DNA from: Oenanthe sinensis
Taxonomy: Eukaryota > Streptophyta > Magnoliopsida > Apiales > Apiaceae
Length of the DNA: 64,000 nucleotides
Reading direction: 5' to 3'
NCBI GenBank assembly: GCA_028671895.1
Contig: CM053800.1
Location: 17,691,886-17,755,885, forward strand
Both the position numbers and the translations under genes were made by a program. Shown here piece by piece: positions 22,723 through 36,170 of the stretch. Below the pieces are notes generated by a model. The model saw only the letters and a list, made by a program, of their open reading frames with translations. It ran no database searches and had not been told where the DNA came from. How positions within the stretch are numbered: the stretch's first letter is position 1; every line of letters begins with the position of its first letter.

Positions 22723-25700
22723 GGCATAGGTAAAAAAAAGGTCATGTGGATTTTGGATAGTGGTTGTTCAAGGCATATGACTGGTGACAAAGCCCTGCTG
22801 TCACAATTAAAGGCGGAGGCTGGCCCAATGGTAACATTTGGAGACAACAGCACTAGTTTCACCATGGGATATGGCAAATTAATTCATGAAAATGTTGTCA
22901 TTGAAGATGTAGCTCTGGTTAGTGGTTTGAAACACAACCTTCTCAGCAGCACTCAATTATGCAACAAAGACCTGAAGGTGGATTTTGAAAAGGACTTGTG
23001 CCTCATATCACACAAGAAGACCAAGGAAATTGCTCTGCAAGAAGTGAGAAAAGGAAGCCTATTTGTAGCAGACTTGGACTCTGCAAATAAGGAGAGAATT
23101 TGATGTTTTTACACCAAAGCCTCAGAGAATGAAAGTTTGCTTTGGCGCAAAAGACTATCTCACTTGAATATCAAAAACATTAATTCTTTAGTCAAGAGAG
23201 AATTAGTGAAGGATTTGCCTACACTTGAATTCTGTATAGAAGGATTGTGTGAGGCATGCCAGAAAGGGAAAATGAAGAGATCAAGTCACAAAAGTAAGGA
23301 ATTCTCCTCAATCACCAAACCACTGCAACTAATTCATATGGACCTGTTTGGACCAGTAAATGTGATGTCCATGTCAAAGAAAAGATTTGCTCTAGTCATG
23401 GTTGATGACTTTTCAAAATATACTTGGGTAGAATTCTTGCATTCAAAAGATGATGCTCATGAGATTATCACTGAGAATTGAGGAGACTAGACCAACAAAA
23501 TGGAGTGGTTGAGAGAAAGAACAGGACTCTCATTGAAGCTGCAAGAACCATGTTGGCGGAAGAAACTCTACCAACCAATTTTTGGGTTGAGGCTGTTAGA
23601 ACTACTTGTTACACTCAAAATAGAACACTCATCACAAAACCAGTTTGAAAAACTCCTTATCACATCATGACAAATAGAAGACCATCTGTGAAATACATGC
23701 ATGTATTTGGAGCAAAGTGCTTTGTTCTCAAATATGATGTCAACAATCTTGGAAAATTTGAAACAAAGGCATATGAAGGAATTTTTATGGGATACTCATT
23801 GGACAAGACTGTCTATAGAGTATATGTGATTGATCAACAAAAAGTTATGGAAAGCACAAATTTAACATTTGATGATTTCAAGTCCCTCACTATGAGTTTG
23901 GAAGGTGAAAACTGTGACACTCTAAGATTTGAAAATGAAATAGAGCCTGAAACTTCTGTAACTGAAAAAGTTATAAGTACTCTTGAAGACTCCCATGTAG
24001 ACATCTCACATGGAACAAATGTAGAAAGAGAACATGAAGACTTTACTCATATCCAACTTGAGAATTCTCCACATAAGTCTAGCATTAACTCAGGGGGAGG
24101 TTCTCAAGAATCTGCAACAAATGGAAATCACTTCAATCAGGAAGAAACATGCTCAAATGATAAAGATGGGATTCATCAAACTAAATGGAATAGAGCTCAC
24201 ACATCTGATCAAATCATTAGAAATCCTGATGAAGGTGTGAGGACAAGAAGAGCAACTATGAATGAATGTCTATTTGCCTGCTTTCTGTCTCAAAATGAAC
24301 CTAAAAGAATTGAAGAAGCCTTGTTGGATCCAGATTGGATAATTGCCTTGCAAGAAGAATTGAATCAATTTGTGAGAAACAATGTTTGGGAACTAGTGTC
24401 ACCTCCAAAGGACAGATCAGTGATTGGCACTAAGTGGGTCTACAGGAATAAAATGGATAAACATGGGATTGTGATAAGAAACAAGGCAAGGTTGGTTGCT
24501 AAAGGCTATTCACAAGAAGAAGGCATTGACTACGATGAGACTTTTGCTCCTGTTGCAAGATTGGAAGCAATTAGAATTTTTCTAGCCTTTGCATCACACT
24601 CAAACTTTAAGGTCTATCAGATGGATATCAAAAGTGCTTTTCTCAATGGTAAATTTGAAGAAGAGGTATATGTGCAACAACCTCCTGGCTTTGAAGATCC
24701 AAATTTTCTAGACTTTATTTACAGACTCATCAAAGCATTGTATGGACTCAAACACGCCCCTAAAGCATGGTACGACACTTTGTCAAAATTTCTTCTGGAA
24801 TATCATTTCACTAGATGAACCATTGACAAGACTCTCTTCTACAAAAAGCATGGTGAGGATATCATACTTGTTCAAATCTATGTGGATGATATCATTTTTG
24901 GTTCATCAAATGAGAAACTATGTCAAAGATTCTCTAAGCTTATGCAAAGTGAGTATGAAATGAGCATGATGGAAGAACTCAATTACTTTCTAGGTCTTCA
25001 AATAAGTCAAAGGACTGATGGCATTTTCATAAGTCAAATAAAATACATTAATGACCTACTCAAAAGGTTTGACATGCAAGATTGCTCAACTGCTAAAACT
25101 CCAATGTCTACAGCTACAAAACTGGATGAAGATAAGAAAGGAAAAAGTGTAGATATGAAGACTTACAGAGGAATGATTGAATCTCTTCTCTATCTCACAG
25201 CAAGTAGGCCTGACATAATGTTCTCCACATGTCTATGTGCTAGGTTTCAAGCAAATCCAAAAGAATCACATCTCATTGCTGTCAAGAGAATCATGAGATA
25301 TCTCAAAGGAACATCATTTATGGGATTATGGTACCCTAAAGAAATAGGGTTCAATCTAGTTGGATATTCAGATGCTGATTTTGCTGGTTGCAGAGTGGAT
25401 AGAAAAAGCACTTCAAGAAGCTGTCAATTTCTGGGACAGAGATTGGTATCCTGGTTCAGCAAAAAGCAACAATCTGTGTTAACTTCTACAGTTGAGACTG
25501 AATATATTGCTGCTGGAAGTTGTTGTGCCCAAGTGCTTTGGATTAGGAATCAATTAAGGGATTATGGACTGGAGTTGGAAGGAATACCTATCATGCCTGA
25601 CAACACTAGTGCTATATCAATTGTTGCAAATCCAGTCAATCATTCCAAGACAAAGCATATTGATGTAAGGTACCATTTCATAAGGGAGCATGCAGAAAAT

Positions 25701-25826
25701 GGAGTAATTAAATTGTTCTATGTTCCTACACAAAGACAGTTGGCTGATATATTTACTAAGCCACTTGATGAAGCCACCTTTAACAGGCTGGTTAGTGAAA
25801 TTGGAATGCTAAATTCTTCAGGATAA
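22723..25826 (+). pseudogene. pol: pol (element C), integrase core deleted
   Basis: Protease Asp is at 22756-22758 (DSGCS). After the pre-integrase/zinc part (stop at 23101), the first integrase Asp is at 23341-23343. At about 23480-23495 roughly 50 codons are missing, including the second catalytic Asp (SDNGTEF region), and the frame shifts. The Glu-containing VVERKN segment follows, with a stop at 23646. RT and RNase H are otherwise one frame from 23667 to 25826 with a single TGA at 24816. YVDD is at 24879-24890. An E-to-T-type change is seen in the usual AEAEY motif (TVETEY). RT-RH is the best preserved part. Confidence 0.88.
24092..24100 (+). other. Central PPT-like tract (element C)
   Basis: AGGGGGAGG lies in the integrase-RT hinge within a TCAGGGGGAGG context that is also seen in D and E1. 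Confidence 0.4.
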
Positions 25827-26142
25827 GTGGTTCACTAAATATATCCCTCCAACTGTTACAATAATTGTTTCACAGACATGAACCTAAATGATTTATCTAA
25901 GTGAAACAAAACTGGGGTATATTTATAAATATGTCAGTTATATTGTTGTACATATGGTTAAACAAATGTTTTAAAACTGACTCAGAATTATTTCTTTGTT
26001 CTGAGAAAACCTGAATGTAATTATCATACTTGTGCATTATTAAATAACAAGTATGGTAATCAAAATATCAGGAATATTAATCAATCACACTTCTTATATC
26101 AAAGAAAATAAATAAATTTTATTTATCTAATAAGTGATGAGT
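25827..26142 (+). other. Non-coding remnant between pol and LTR stub (element C)
   Basis: About 316 bp of AT-rich sequence with no ORF and no motif cluster. A deletion joins this to the LTR interior, removing the PPT, most of the 3' LTR and any env-like ORF. Confidence 0.6.
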
Positions 26143-26228
26143 TAGTCCATAAAAATCAAAAGAGTGAAAAAGACTTGAAGTATACATTCACCCCCCCTGT
26201 AAACTTCTAGAACTCCTAATTCCTAACA
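26143..26228 (+). repeat. 3' LTR stub of element C (86 bp)
   Basis: It matches 20096-20188 of the 5' LTR from TAGTCCATAAAAATC to the terminal ATTCCTAACA, with a shorter C-run. U3, TATA and most of R are absent. Confidence 0.88.
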
Positions 26229-29200
26229 TGTCGTGTGCAAGTTCCCAGGTTAGATAATATTTCTTGTTGAGTAGAGTGTTGATTTTTCTCAAAGTTGCAT
26301 AGTCCTGTTCCTTTACTTGTGAAAAGGTAAAAGATGATTGTGAACCATCTTCATATTCAGTGTGAATAAGATCCACATCCCTTTTCCTTTGGCACTTGAC
26401 AGCTGTCAATCCCTCAATTTTGATATGAATGAAGTTGAACACTTCTATTTCTTTGGATAGGCCACTCTCAGATGGTTGATTTTGAATCTCTTTCTACACA
26501 GGCTTTGCACCTTCAGTCACTTTTTCATCAATATTTAATTTTCTCTTTGTTTTACTTGACTTTGGTGTCTTGTGAGCCCTATACTTTTGTCTTGATTTCT
26601 TTTTCTTTCCAGCCTTCTCCTTTATTCTTTCTTCTCTAACTAGCATGTCCTCCTCATCAAATTCTCTTTGCAGTGCATTGGCTAGTTCCTTTTGAAATCT
26701 TTCTTGATGCTGTCTATCTTTAATACCAACAATTATTGCCTTGGACAATAATTTATCACCTCCACCTATGACAGACTCCTTTTGCTTCTTGTCATTATCA
26801 ATTAATATACCTTTCCCTTTTTCTGTCACCAGGTTGTGAGCTACTACCTTCATCCATCCTTATTTATCCAGCTTCAATGACTTTCAGAATCTCATGCATC
26901 AGAGCAATTGGCTTCTCGGCATCTAAAGCTTCGTTCTTACTTTCTATTGCATCAAATTGATGAACAATTTTCTGAGAAATTTCTCTATTCCGAGTCAATG
27001 GATCTTTCCTAGAAAAAATAATCTCAGATGCCTTGATTTGAGTTTCCACCTCTCTCTTTAATTCATCAACTTTTTCTCTCCCTTTTTTTGTTATCATCAA
27101 CATTTTCCAGGGCTAGAGAAAAGATATGTTCTTCTATAAGACAATTGAGAAGCTTAACTTGAGTGACTTGTTCGCTAGAATGTGATTCATGCTGAGTTCC
27201 ATAGTAGTGAACCTTTTTTCCAATTCCACAACTTTTTCTTTGGCTATAAACTGAGTATTAATCCTTTGCTTGATTCTTCCCATGATGGTAAGACTGAGCC
27301 TAGAGTCAACAGTTATATCAAAGTGTGTCCTTGCACTGCCAATTTCATCCCTGGTCTTCTTCAATTCATTCTTGGAACCTGTGACATTCATCTTTTAAAG
27401 TTTTAGATTATCACTATAGAAATTCAGAATTCTTCTTTGTACATGATCCTCTACATTCACTTCAACCATAAATCTTCTATAGTGTAAAACTATTGCTCTT
27501 TCAGTATCTGCCAAGTTAGTTTCATCACTATCCATAACAAGATCGAACATATCATCATCAGGATCAGATTCAAAATCTTCAGGATGCATATAAGAAATGT
27601 CATCTGGTATTCTTGCTAGAGTCTCTTTCCCACTCCTTTATTCCTCTTCAGTTTGCACCAAACCCAAAATCTTCTCAACCTCTTTATTAGTGGTTGTCAA
27701 TTTTTGATAGTGAGGATCTTCGTGTTAAAAAGTTTCAGCATTTAGATTGAAATCAACCTCATCATCCTCCACTATGTGGGCATTTACAACTTCTGCAGGA
27801 ACTCCATTTCCTCCATCTTCCCCTAACTCCAACCCCATCTCCTGGGGGAGTTATGTTACAAATTTCTCAGTTTTAGAATTTGAAGCTTCATGCGATGCTG
27901 AAATTGGTTTCTCTCTATTCTTTCATCAGGATCTCATCCTGGATTCTCACATCTCTCTCACATGGCTTTCCTTTTGCATCACCTTCTAAGGAGGAACACT
28001 CTTTGCTCACACCCTCTCATTTTGCCTCCTTAGAAGAAATTGAGGGCCTCTCATTCACACACTCTCCTTTTGCCAGGATATGCAAATCATGCCCCTTACT
28101 CACCTTACCCACTCCACTCAATCCTAAAAGAGTTTGTTCAACCTCAGTTGTGGATTCATCAATTCGAATTGAGGTATCAATCGATAGATGTGAAATATCC
28201 ATCGATTGTTGATTATCAGTTGATTGAAGCTCGCCGATGGATGTGAGGATATCCATCGGTGGATGAGTGATAGTCAATGGATGTTGGATTTTATCAGTTG
28301 ATTGAGAAATATCCATTGACTTATCTATGAATTTCACATGACATATCCAGGATATCATCGATTGCTGAGTTGTAAAGTGTATGAATTTGAAACATTGACA
28401 TTATCTATCATCAAAGTTTATGAAGAAATAGATTTTGAAAGAGATTGAGGAAAAGGAATAGATAATGAATGGGGATGTGTCTCAGGAATTTTCTGAGACA
28501 CATCAATAGAAGAAGCTGAAGGTTCCACCAAATGTTCATTTAGCTTTGCAAGTGTGTGTGACCCTCGTACATCTCTATTGCTCTGCTTTCTTCTTTTAAA
28601 GGCTTGAACTATCTTATGTCCCTTGTCCCCAAGAGATGGTCCTGGTTGTGACCTCTTTTCAATAACTACACCTTGTTGAGAAGGTGCAGCTAGGGATGTG
28701 TTTACGTCCTTTATCACAACCTCAATCTTTTGAAAGATTGGATTGGTGGCTGGTTGGACATTATCACCCTTTCCAACCTTATTCTTCTGGCTTTCTTGAT
28801 GTTGGCCAGTTCCCTCACCCTTAATAACCACCATCACACTCCCCTTAGTTGTTTTTCTTTTTCTGGATTTTACAACAACAGTCTGTTGAGAAACTGTTGA
28901 GGTGGTTTTATTCGATTTGGATTTGGAGGGTTTTGTAACTTGGGTGGGAGGGATGGGAGCATTACCAACTCCCTCCATTGTTGCAGAAGTCAAAGAAAGA
29001 GGTACTTCATAAGGAGTAAAAGAGAAGTTATGAGTTTTGAGATACCTCTACAAAGGGATGATATATGAGGCACAACCTAGTATGTAAGTTGATTCTCACT
29101 AAGTCCTTGACGACCCTTTTGTTTTGAGTCCATGGCTCCATTGTCTCCATGGTATCTGTGATTTCTAATTCTCCAATATAGTGGTTAATGAACAACATAA

Positions 29201-29824
29201 TGAATCTACCAAAATAAATATTGTTTCTCCTAGATTCTTTATTTCCTAATTTAGCAATTAGCTCATTTAGGAGCAATGTGCCAAGATCAAAGTATTTATC
29301 AAATAAGAAACTATAAGCAATTTATTGCATACTGGTAGTAGTACTAACATCAAAATTGCTTATTTTTCCAGAAAATACCTTGATAATAACATCAAAGAAA
29401 TAGCTCCATTATTTTCTTAAATTCTTTCTAACTACCTCTCCTAAGTTACAAGAATTATCAACATAATTAACAGAGGCTAACATGTTTTTAATATTATCAT
29501 CCTTAGGCATGACATCAGAATTATTAACAGGAATTTCTAAACATTCAGATATAATGACACTAGTAAGATAGTAGGGTTTACCTCTACAAGTGTAAGAAAT
29601 TACATTCCAATCCTTGGAGATCTCTGCAGACTTCCAGAATTCTTCTGCAAGTTCGCAAACAATAGCAGGTGCTTCACTTAGTGCCTTTGACAACTTGCAT
29701 TCACTCAAGAATTTCATCAATGGATAAAAATCTGCAGGGGCATCCTCCATAGTCAAACAGGCTATGAAGTTGTTCAGCTCGTAGATGAAGCCAGTTGATG
29801 ATGAGATCTTCTTTTGTGTGCCAT

Positions 29825-30420
29825 TGATGTTCTTGGAGTAGATTAAAATAGAAACTTGAAGAAAAGTGAGTAAAATCGCCTTAGGGTTTTTAGAGAGCAA
29901 AAATCAAAGAAATTAGTGAGTAAGAAAAATAGCAGGTGAAATGAAATGAGAAACGAAACTGCTATTCATGTTTTTCAAGAATAAAATGACTTAAAAAATT
30001 CACACCAAATATCTTTACTTAGAAAAGAAAAGAAATGACCATTAAAGGTGAGAAATAAAACAAATAAACCCTTAAATAATAATTTACTTTATACATACAT
30101 GAATATATGTATCTGTCGATGGATAAAATAGAGTAACAACGGCTGCTAGTTAATCAACAGAAATTATATTACCATCGATGAGTAATCACATCCATTGAGT
30201 AATAAAAAATTTATCAATCAATAGGCAATTACCAGAGTAATTATATGTCGACAGATAAATATCCATCGATATTAAAATATTTTATCAGTTGATCAAATAT
30301 ATCCATTGATGGATGAAAAATATCCATTGATAGTTTATATATTTATCAATTGATCACAAGGATTCAATAGATAAATGCAAACAATGGTTGCATACAACTA
30401 AATATAACCTTGTAGACATT
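29825..30420 (-). other. pol-env interval of element D with motif cluster
   Basis: No ORF. At 30110-30400 there is a dense series of ATCCATCGAT, ATCCATTGATGGAT, ATCAGTTGAT and ATCAATTGAT motifs, matching the interval 58380-58690 of element F. Confidence 0.75.
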
Positions 30421-33400
30421 TTAAGTAAAATTGAGCATACCTAACTCACAGACTAATCTATTAAAAATATATTCATCTAGAGGTTTGGTAAAAATGTCTG
30501 CAAGTTGTTCACTTGGGACAAAATGTAATTCAACTGTATCATTCATTACATGTTCCCTAATGAAATCATACCTTATGTCAATGTGTTTGGTTCTTGAATG
30601 TTGCATAGGATTTTTTGTTATTGCAATGGCACTTGTATTGTCACAGAAAATAGAAATTTTGTTCATGTTGAACCCATAGTCAAATAATTGATTACTCATC
30701 CATAGAAATTGTGCACAACAACTTCCAGCAACAATATACTCAGCTTCTGCAGTTGAAGTTGATACTGAGTATTGATTTTTGCTAAACCATGACACAAGTT
30801 TATTTCCTTTATATTGACAAATGCTTGTTGTGCTTTTTCTATCAATTTTGCAACCTGCATAGTCTGTATCTAAATAACCAACTAAATCAAATCCAGAGTC
30901 TCTAGGATACCAAATACCAAGATTTGGTGTTCCCTTGAGATATCTGAATATTCTTTTTATATCAATCAAATGAGACTCTCTAGGATCAACCTGATACCTA
31001 ACACACAAACATGTAGAGAACATTATATATGTCCTACTAGCAGTTAAATATAAAAGTGAGCCTACCATGCCTCTATAACTTGAAATGTCCACTTTAACTT
31101 CCTTAGTATTCAATTCAAGTTTAGTAGTAGTGGCCATGAGAGTTTTTGCAGAAGAACATTCATTTAAGTTAAATTTCTTTAACAGGTCATGAATGTACTT
31201 AGTTTGATTTATAAAAATACCATCTTTAACCTATTTGACTTGCAAACTAAGAAAATAGGTAAGTTCCCCCATCATGCTCATTCCATATTAATTTTGCATT
31301 AATTTGGCAAACGTTTTGCAAAGTCCCTCATATGTTGAGTCAAATATAATGTCATCCACATAAATTTGAACAAGAATAATTGAGCCATTGACATTTCCAT
31401 GAAATAAAATTTTATCAACAGTACCTCTTGTGAAGTGACTATCAATAAGAAACTAAGATAAAGGGTCATACCAAGCCCTTGGTGTTTATTTCAAGCCATA
31501 GAGTGCTTTGAGTAGATAGTAGACAATGTCAGGGAAATTTGGATATACAAATCCAGGAGGTTGTTCCACATAGACTTCATCTTTTAATTCTCCATTAAAA
31601 ATGCACTCTTCACATCCATCTGGTAGACCTTGAAATTAGCATGTGCATCATAAGCTAGAAAGATTCTGATTGCTTCCAACCTTGCAACTGGTGCAAACGT
31701 TGAATCAAAATCAATTCCTTCTTCTTGTGAGTAGCCCTTTGCCATAAGGCTTGCCTTATTTCTAATCACCGTACCCGTTTCATCTATATTTTTTCTGAAT
31801 ACCCATTTTGTGCCAATTACTGATCTGTGATTTGGTTTGGGCACCATCTTCCATACTTTATTTCTTTCAAATTGATTGAGTTCCTCTATCATAGCTAATA
31901 CCCAATCAGAATCTTTTAGAGCATCTTCAACTCTTTTAAGTTCTTCTTGTGATAATAAGCTACTATACAGGCACTCATTTTGAGTAGCACTTCTTGTTTT
32001 GACACCATCTTCTGCATTTTCAATGACTAACTCAAATGGATGACCTTTTGTCCATTTTCTCTATGGAGGCAAATGCTTTCTTGATGAAGAAGCGTCATTG
32101 TCATTGTTGTTGTACTCATGTTGATTTGAGATTGAATATTGATTCTAAAACCCTCCCCCTGAATTGGATACCCTTTAAGTAGAGTGTTGATTATTCATTG
32201 AAGGATTATCAGGTGATGCATTATTAGTCGATGGATGTTTGTCAAGTGATAAATTATCCATTGATGTTGTGACATCAACTGATATGGGGTTTCTGAGTAC
32301 TTCTGAATTTACTGGAATCACTTCTTCATCACTTTCTTCATTTGTTGCATTGGATTTATTTTCAAATTGAAGTGTGTCATGATTTCCCTCATCAAACAAG
32401 CCTTGAATCTTTTTATTATCAAAAACTACATGTACATATTCTATAATAATGTGTAGTCTAAGATTATAGACTTTGTAGGTTATGCTTGACAGTGCATACC
32501 CGAAAGATATGGCTTCATCAGCCTTGGCTTCAAACTTTCCAAGGTTGTCACCTTGATTTCTCAGACCATAACATTTGCAACCAAAGACATGAAGAAACCC
32601 CACTTTTGGCTTTTTATCTTTCTTGATCAATTGATATGGAGTCTTTCCTTGAGCCTAATTTACTATGGAGATGTTTTGAATATAGCATGCTGCATTAATG
32701 GCCTCAGCCCAGAAATAAGTTGGCAATTTGGCATCTTCCAACATAGTTCTAGCTACTTCAATCAATGTTCTATTTTTCCTTTCAACTACCCCATTTTACT
32801 AGGGTGTCCTTGGTATAGAAAAAGTGTGGATAATTCCTTTGGCTTCACAAAACTCTTTCATTGAAGAATTCTTGAATTATGTTCCATTGTCACTCCTTAT
32901 TTTCTTTACATCAAATTCAAGACTTTTCTCAACTTCTTTGATATGCTTGATGATGAGATTACTTGCTTCATCTTTGGAGTGTAGAAAATAAGTCCATGAG
33001 AATCTTGAAAAATAATCTACAATGTCTAAATCATACTTTTTCTTTCCTATAGAAATTATGTTGATAGGACCAAACACATCCATATGTAAAAGCTCCAAGG
33101 GTTTCTCAATTGATGATTCTAATTTAGACTTGAATGATGCATTTCTTTGTTTTCCTTTCTATCAGGGATCACATAGACCATCCTTGATAAATTCCATCTA
33201 TAGTAAATCTCTCATTTGATTTTTGTTGACCAACTGATTCATGGCTTTGAAATTCAAGTGAGTTAATTTTTTTATGCCATAGCCAACTCTCATTTGTACT
33301 TGCCTTAGAGAGTAGACAAGTTATTGAATCTGCACTTGTTGAGTTGAAGTCAGCTATGTATACATTTCCTTTCATGTTCCCAGTCATGACTAGGCTTCCA

Positions 33401-33693
33401 TCTTTCTGGTTGGAAATTATGCATGCTTTAATTGTGAAACAAACTTTATTTCCATTTTCACATAGTTGACTGATGCTTAACAAATTGTGTCTTAAACCAT
33501 AAACTAGTGCAATAGGTTCAATGATGACATTTTATGTTGAAATCAAGCCATACCCCATGGTGTAACCCTTGCTGTCATCTCCAAAAGTCACTCCAGGGTC
33601 AGCTCTTTCCTCAAACTTTGTGAGCAGAGATTTATCTCCAGTAATATGCCTTGAACATCCACTATCCAAGTACCAAGGATTCCTTCTTTTTCC
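30421..33693 (-). pseudogene. pol: pol (element D), broken
   Basis: The protease DSG is at 33658-33666 (complement). The integrase zinc region lies in 33483-33169. The core (33098-32877) retains HMD and SDNGT and is followed by a stop. The integrase C-terminal part is at 32630-32175. The hinge carries S-M-D-N/S-T-N-N repeats encoded by the family motif. RT begins near 31900, with breaks at about 31584 and 31230. YVDD is at 31351-31362. RNase H runs 31137-30421 and ends GMLNFT-stop. At least seven stops or shifts are present. Its sequence parallels F throughout. Confidence 0.86.
32151..32160 (-). other. Central PPT-like tract (element D)
   Basis: The complement reads AGGGGGAGGG, in the integrase-RT hinge. 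Confidence 0.4.
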
Positions 33694-33731
33694 CAGCACA
33701 CATCCAAAAACAATCAAGTTGATTTTGGTAC
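33694..33731 (-). other. Intron-like gag-pro junction segment (38 nt), element D, acceptor AG lost
   Basis: On the minus strand it begins GTACC and has the same length as F (38 nt), but ends GCTG instead of GCAG. In the gag frame it gives the WVPKST-stop ending. Confidence 0.5.
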
Positions 33732-36112
33732 CCAAGTTACCTTGGGTCCTTTCTTATCAGTTGCTACCTTTGGTTGGGTTTCCAACTTTTGTACTTTTGG
33801 TTTAGGTGGTTTTGCTTCCACTTCAACTTTGGGTGTTGGTTTCCTCACCTCAGGATTCTCAGTGCTAATACTTGGAACATTCATGCTTGCAGAATTAGAT
33901 TAATTGGATGGATGAATATTCGTGTTCATATTCCAAGGCATAGCAGACATATTCATGTTGGCAAATGCAAGATATGGATTAAACATATAAGGCATAGATG
34001 CATATTGAGCATGAATAACATGAGGAGTAACTAATTGAGGAAATAGAGAATTTCCAGGCATGTAGTATATGGCAGGCATATTAGATTTGCAATGCACAGA
34101 TAGATGATTTTTACTACCACATTTAGAAAATATCTTTCTAGGAGCATACATGTCAGATGTGTAGTTGTTGTGCTTGTTTATGCCGACCTTACAATTTTTG
34201 TTCTTTTTCTTTTTCTCATTAGGCTTAATTTCAGGCTTTATATTTTCTAAATTTTCTTTCAATTGGTTCTTGGATAAATGCCCTATGATAGCCTTCTCAA
34301 CTTTGTTTTGAGGTTTACAGGAGCTACCTTCTACTATAAATTTAACAAGTCTGTTAAGCTTGGTTTTCAAAGTTGATGGATAATCCTTATTATTGATACA
34401 GGATTAGCAATCGATTGCTCCTTATCCACTGATTGATTTTCATCAACAACTAATTTTTGAAGAATTTTGGACAACATAGTGAAAGAATTTGTTCCATGAA
34501 TGTCATTCAACTTTTTGCTAGATTTACTGGATCTGTTCCATTTGTCAATGATTCTTAGCTCTTCTTTTAATTTTTCTTTCAAAATTTCTATTTTCTTTTT
34601 ACACTCAACTAGTTCCTTTCTAGCATCTTTGTTCTTTATCTTGAGTCTGTCCATTTGCACTAGCTCATTCTCTAAGTGTGTATTCGTTTCAGTTAGAGAT
34701 TCCAATGTGTTTTTAAGCCTAGTGTTTTCTTTGTTTAAGGACTTAAGAGTAACATGCAAATTATACAACTCATTAGACATTTCAGTAATTGGAATATTGA
34801 ATTCATCTTTGGATAACTCAGATAGATTTGTAGAAATTACCTGATTGCTAGAGGAACTGGCTTCTTGGTCATCATGGTTGGTCATAAGTGCAAGATTGAT
34901 GAATTCTTCTTCTTCAGAATCATCCTCAGCATCCCATTCCTTTTCCTCTATTACAAAAGTCTTTTTCTTCTATATTAGCAAATCAAAGTACTTATTTTAA
35001 TAGTCAATGCCCTCACTGAACTTTGATTTCTTCTCCATGTTTGGCTTTCTACATTCATTTGAAAAGTGACCAACCAATCCATAATTGAAGCATTTGAATT
35101 GAGTCATGTTAACAAAATTCTTGTTCTGTTGACTATCTCTCCTAAAATGGGATCCAGGCCTTTGCACAGGATTCTTCTTGAACTTGAGTTTAGAAAATTT
35201 TCTTGATAGAAAAGCCAGATGCTCATCTATCATCAATATCATCTTTGGTGTATGATTCATCATCCTCAACTAGTTCTTCTCTTCTACTAGTTGAAGATTC
35301 ATCATTCTTTTACCCATTTATAGTTTTTCTATGACTCACCATTCTCCCTTCTTCCACAACAACATATTCACAGAGTTCTGCAACTTGTTTCTCTTTGACC
35401 ACCAAGGCAACATATTTTTCTTTATTTTGACTTTTCTCAATTTCTCATCTTGTTGTAGTTCCAACTCATAAATCTTTAAGATTCCATACAGCTTGTCAAG
35501 AGTATATTCTTTAAAGTCAGGAGATTGCCTTATAGAAATAGTCATTGGTTTCCATTCATTGGGTAGAGATCTCAAAAACTTGAGACCGGTATCCTCAATA
35601 GCATATACTCTCCCATATAGCTTTAGTTCATTCAAAACTTTCTGAAATATACTATATGTGTCATTGATTGTTTCACCACTTTTAAAGTAAAAGGCCTCAT
35701 ACTTCTGAATCAGAAGTTGCATCTTATTCTTTCTTACTTTCTTAGTACCTTCAGATAGAGTTTGAAGAGTATCTCAGACTTCTTTAGAGGTTGTACAGTT
35801 GATAACATTGTCAAATATATCCTTGTCAAGACCATTAAACAAAATGTTCATAGCCTTTTTATCATTGTGCACTTCCTTCTCATCCGCATATGTGTATTCA
35901 CTCACATGTTTTAGAATAAGCTTGGCTGGTGCTTGAGTACCATCTGTATTCACACTTGTAACTATTTTCATAGGTACATGTGGTCCTTTCTCTATGCAGT
36001 TAATATAGGAAGGATTAATTGATAGCAAATGCAAGTGCATTTTTACCTTCCAGGGAAAGTACTCATCATTTTCAAAAACTGAAATCTTCACCCTTGTGTC
36101 TTTTTGACCCAT
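33732..36112 (-). pseudogene. gag: gag (element D), broken
   Basis: ATG at 36112 (complement). The N-terminus begins MGQKD and includes the YFPWKVKMHLHL and NGLDKDIFDN segments. A core at 35722-35336 follows. Zinc knuckle 1 (near 35100) has lost its second Cys (CFNYG...H...C). A Glu/Lys-rich coiled-coil-like part spans 34885-34367. Zinc knuckle 2 (near 34100) has lost its first Cys (F in its place). A Met/Asn/Pro-rich tail (34080-33900) matches F. The frame ends in TWVPK before the junction. Several stops and shifts. Confidence 0.86.
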
Positions 36113-36156
36113 ACTTGATGTACTTAAATATTAATTTTCTGTATGCTAAAAGCTAG

Positions 36157-36168
36157 GCTCTGATACCA
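36157..36168 (-). other. Primer-binding site (initiator tRNA-Met), element D
   Basis: The complement is TGGTATCAGAGC, two bases from the LTR. Confidence 0.9.
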
Positions 36169-36170
36169 AT

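Larger units (their letters stand above)
18973..26228 (+). mobile_element. Sirevirus element C (7256 bp), env-like region and most of the 3' LTR deleted
   Basis: The 5' LTR starts TGTTGGACTT and the element ends ATTCCTAACA. The 5-bp duplication TGTCG flanks it (18968-18972 and 26229-26233), and the env-like frame of element D is interrupted exactly there. PBS, gag and pol are present. Only the last 86 bp of the 3' LTR remain, with no PPT or env-like ORF. The LTR motif is TCGAGAAGTC, unlike its neighbours. Confidence 0.92.
18645..29824 (-). pseudogene. env-like ORF (element D), broken and split by element C
   Basis: It starts at ATG 29824 (complement), where a 1-nt loss shifts the frame right after the first codons. 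The N-domain (29824-29028) matches F. A Ser/Pro/Lys-rich part carries NLS-like KSRKRK and KRRK clusters (about 28850 and 28590). A motif-rich segment at 28130-28370 is read as S-M-D and S-T-D repeats. Helical parts follow at 27589-26494 with another basic cluster (KTKRKL). The C-terminal domain is cut at 26234 by C and resumes at 18967, ending RRRRR-stop at 18645. Many stops and shifts are present. Function unknown. Confidence 0.75.

Noticed and set aside
18965..26240. Two separate env-like genes at 18645-18967 and 26234-29824
   Set aside because: The TGTCG duplication shows one frame split by element C; both parts align in order with element F.
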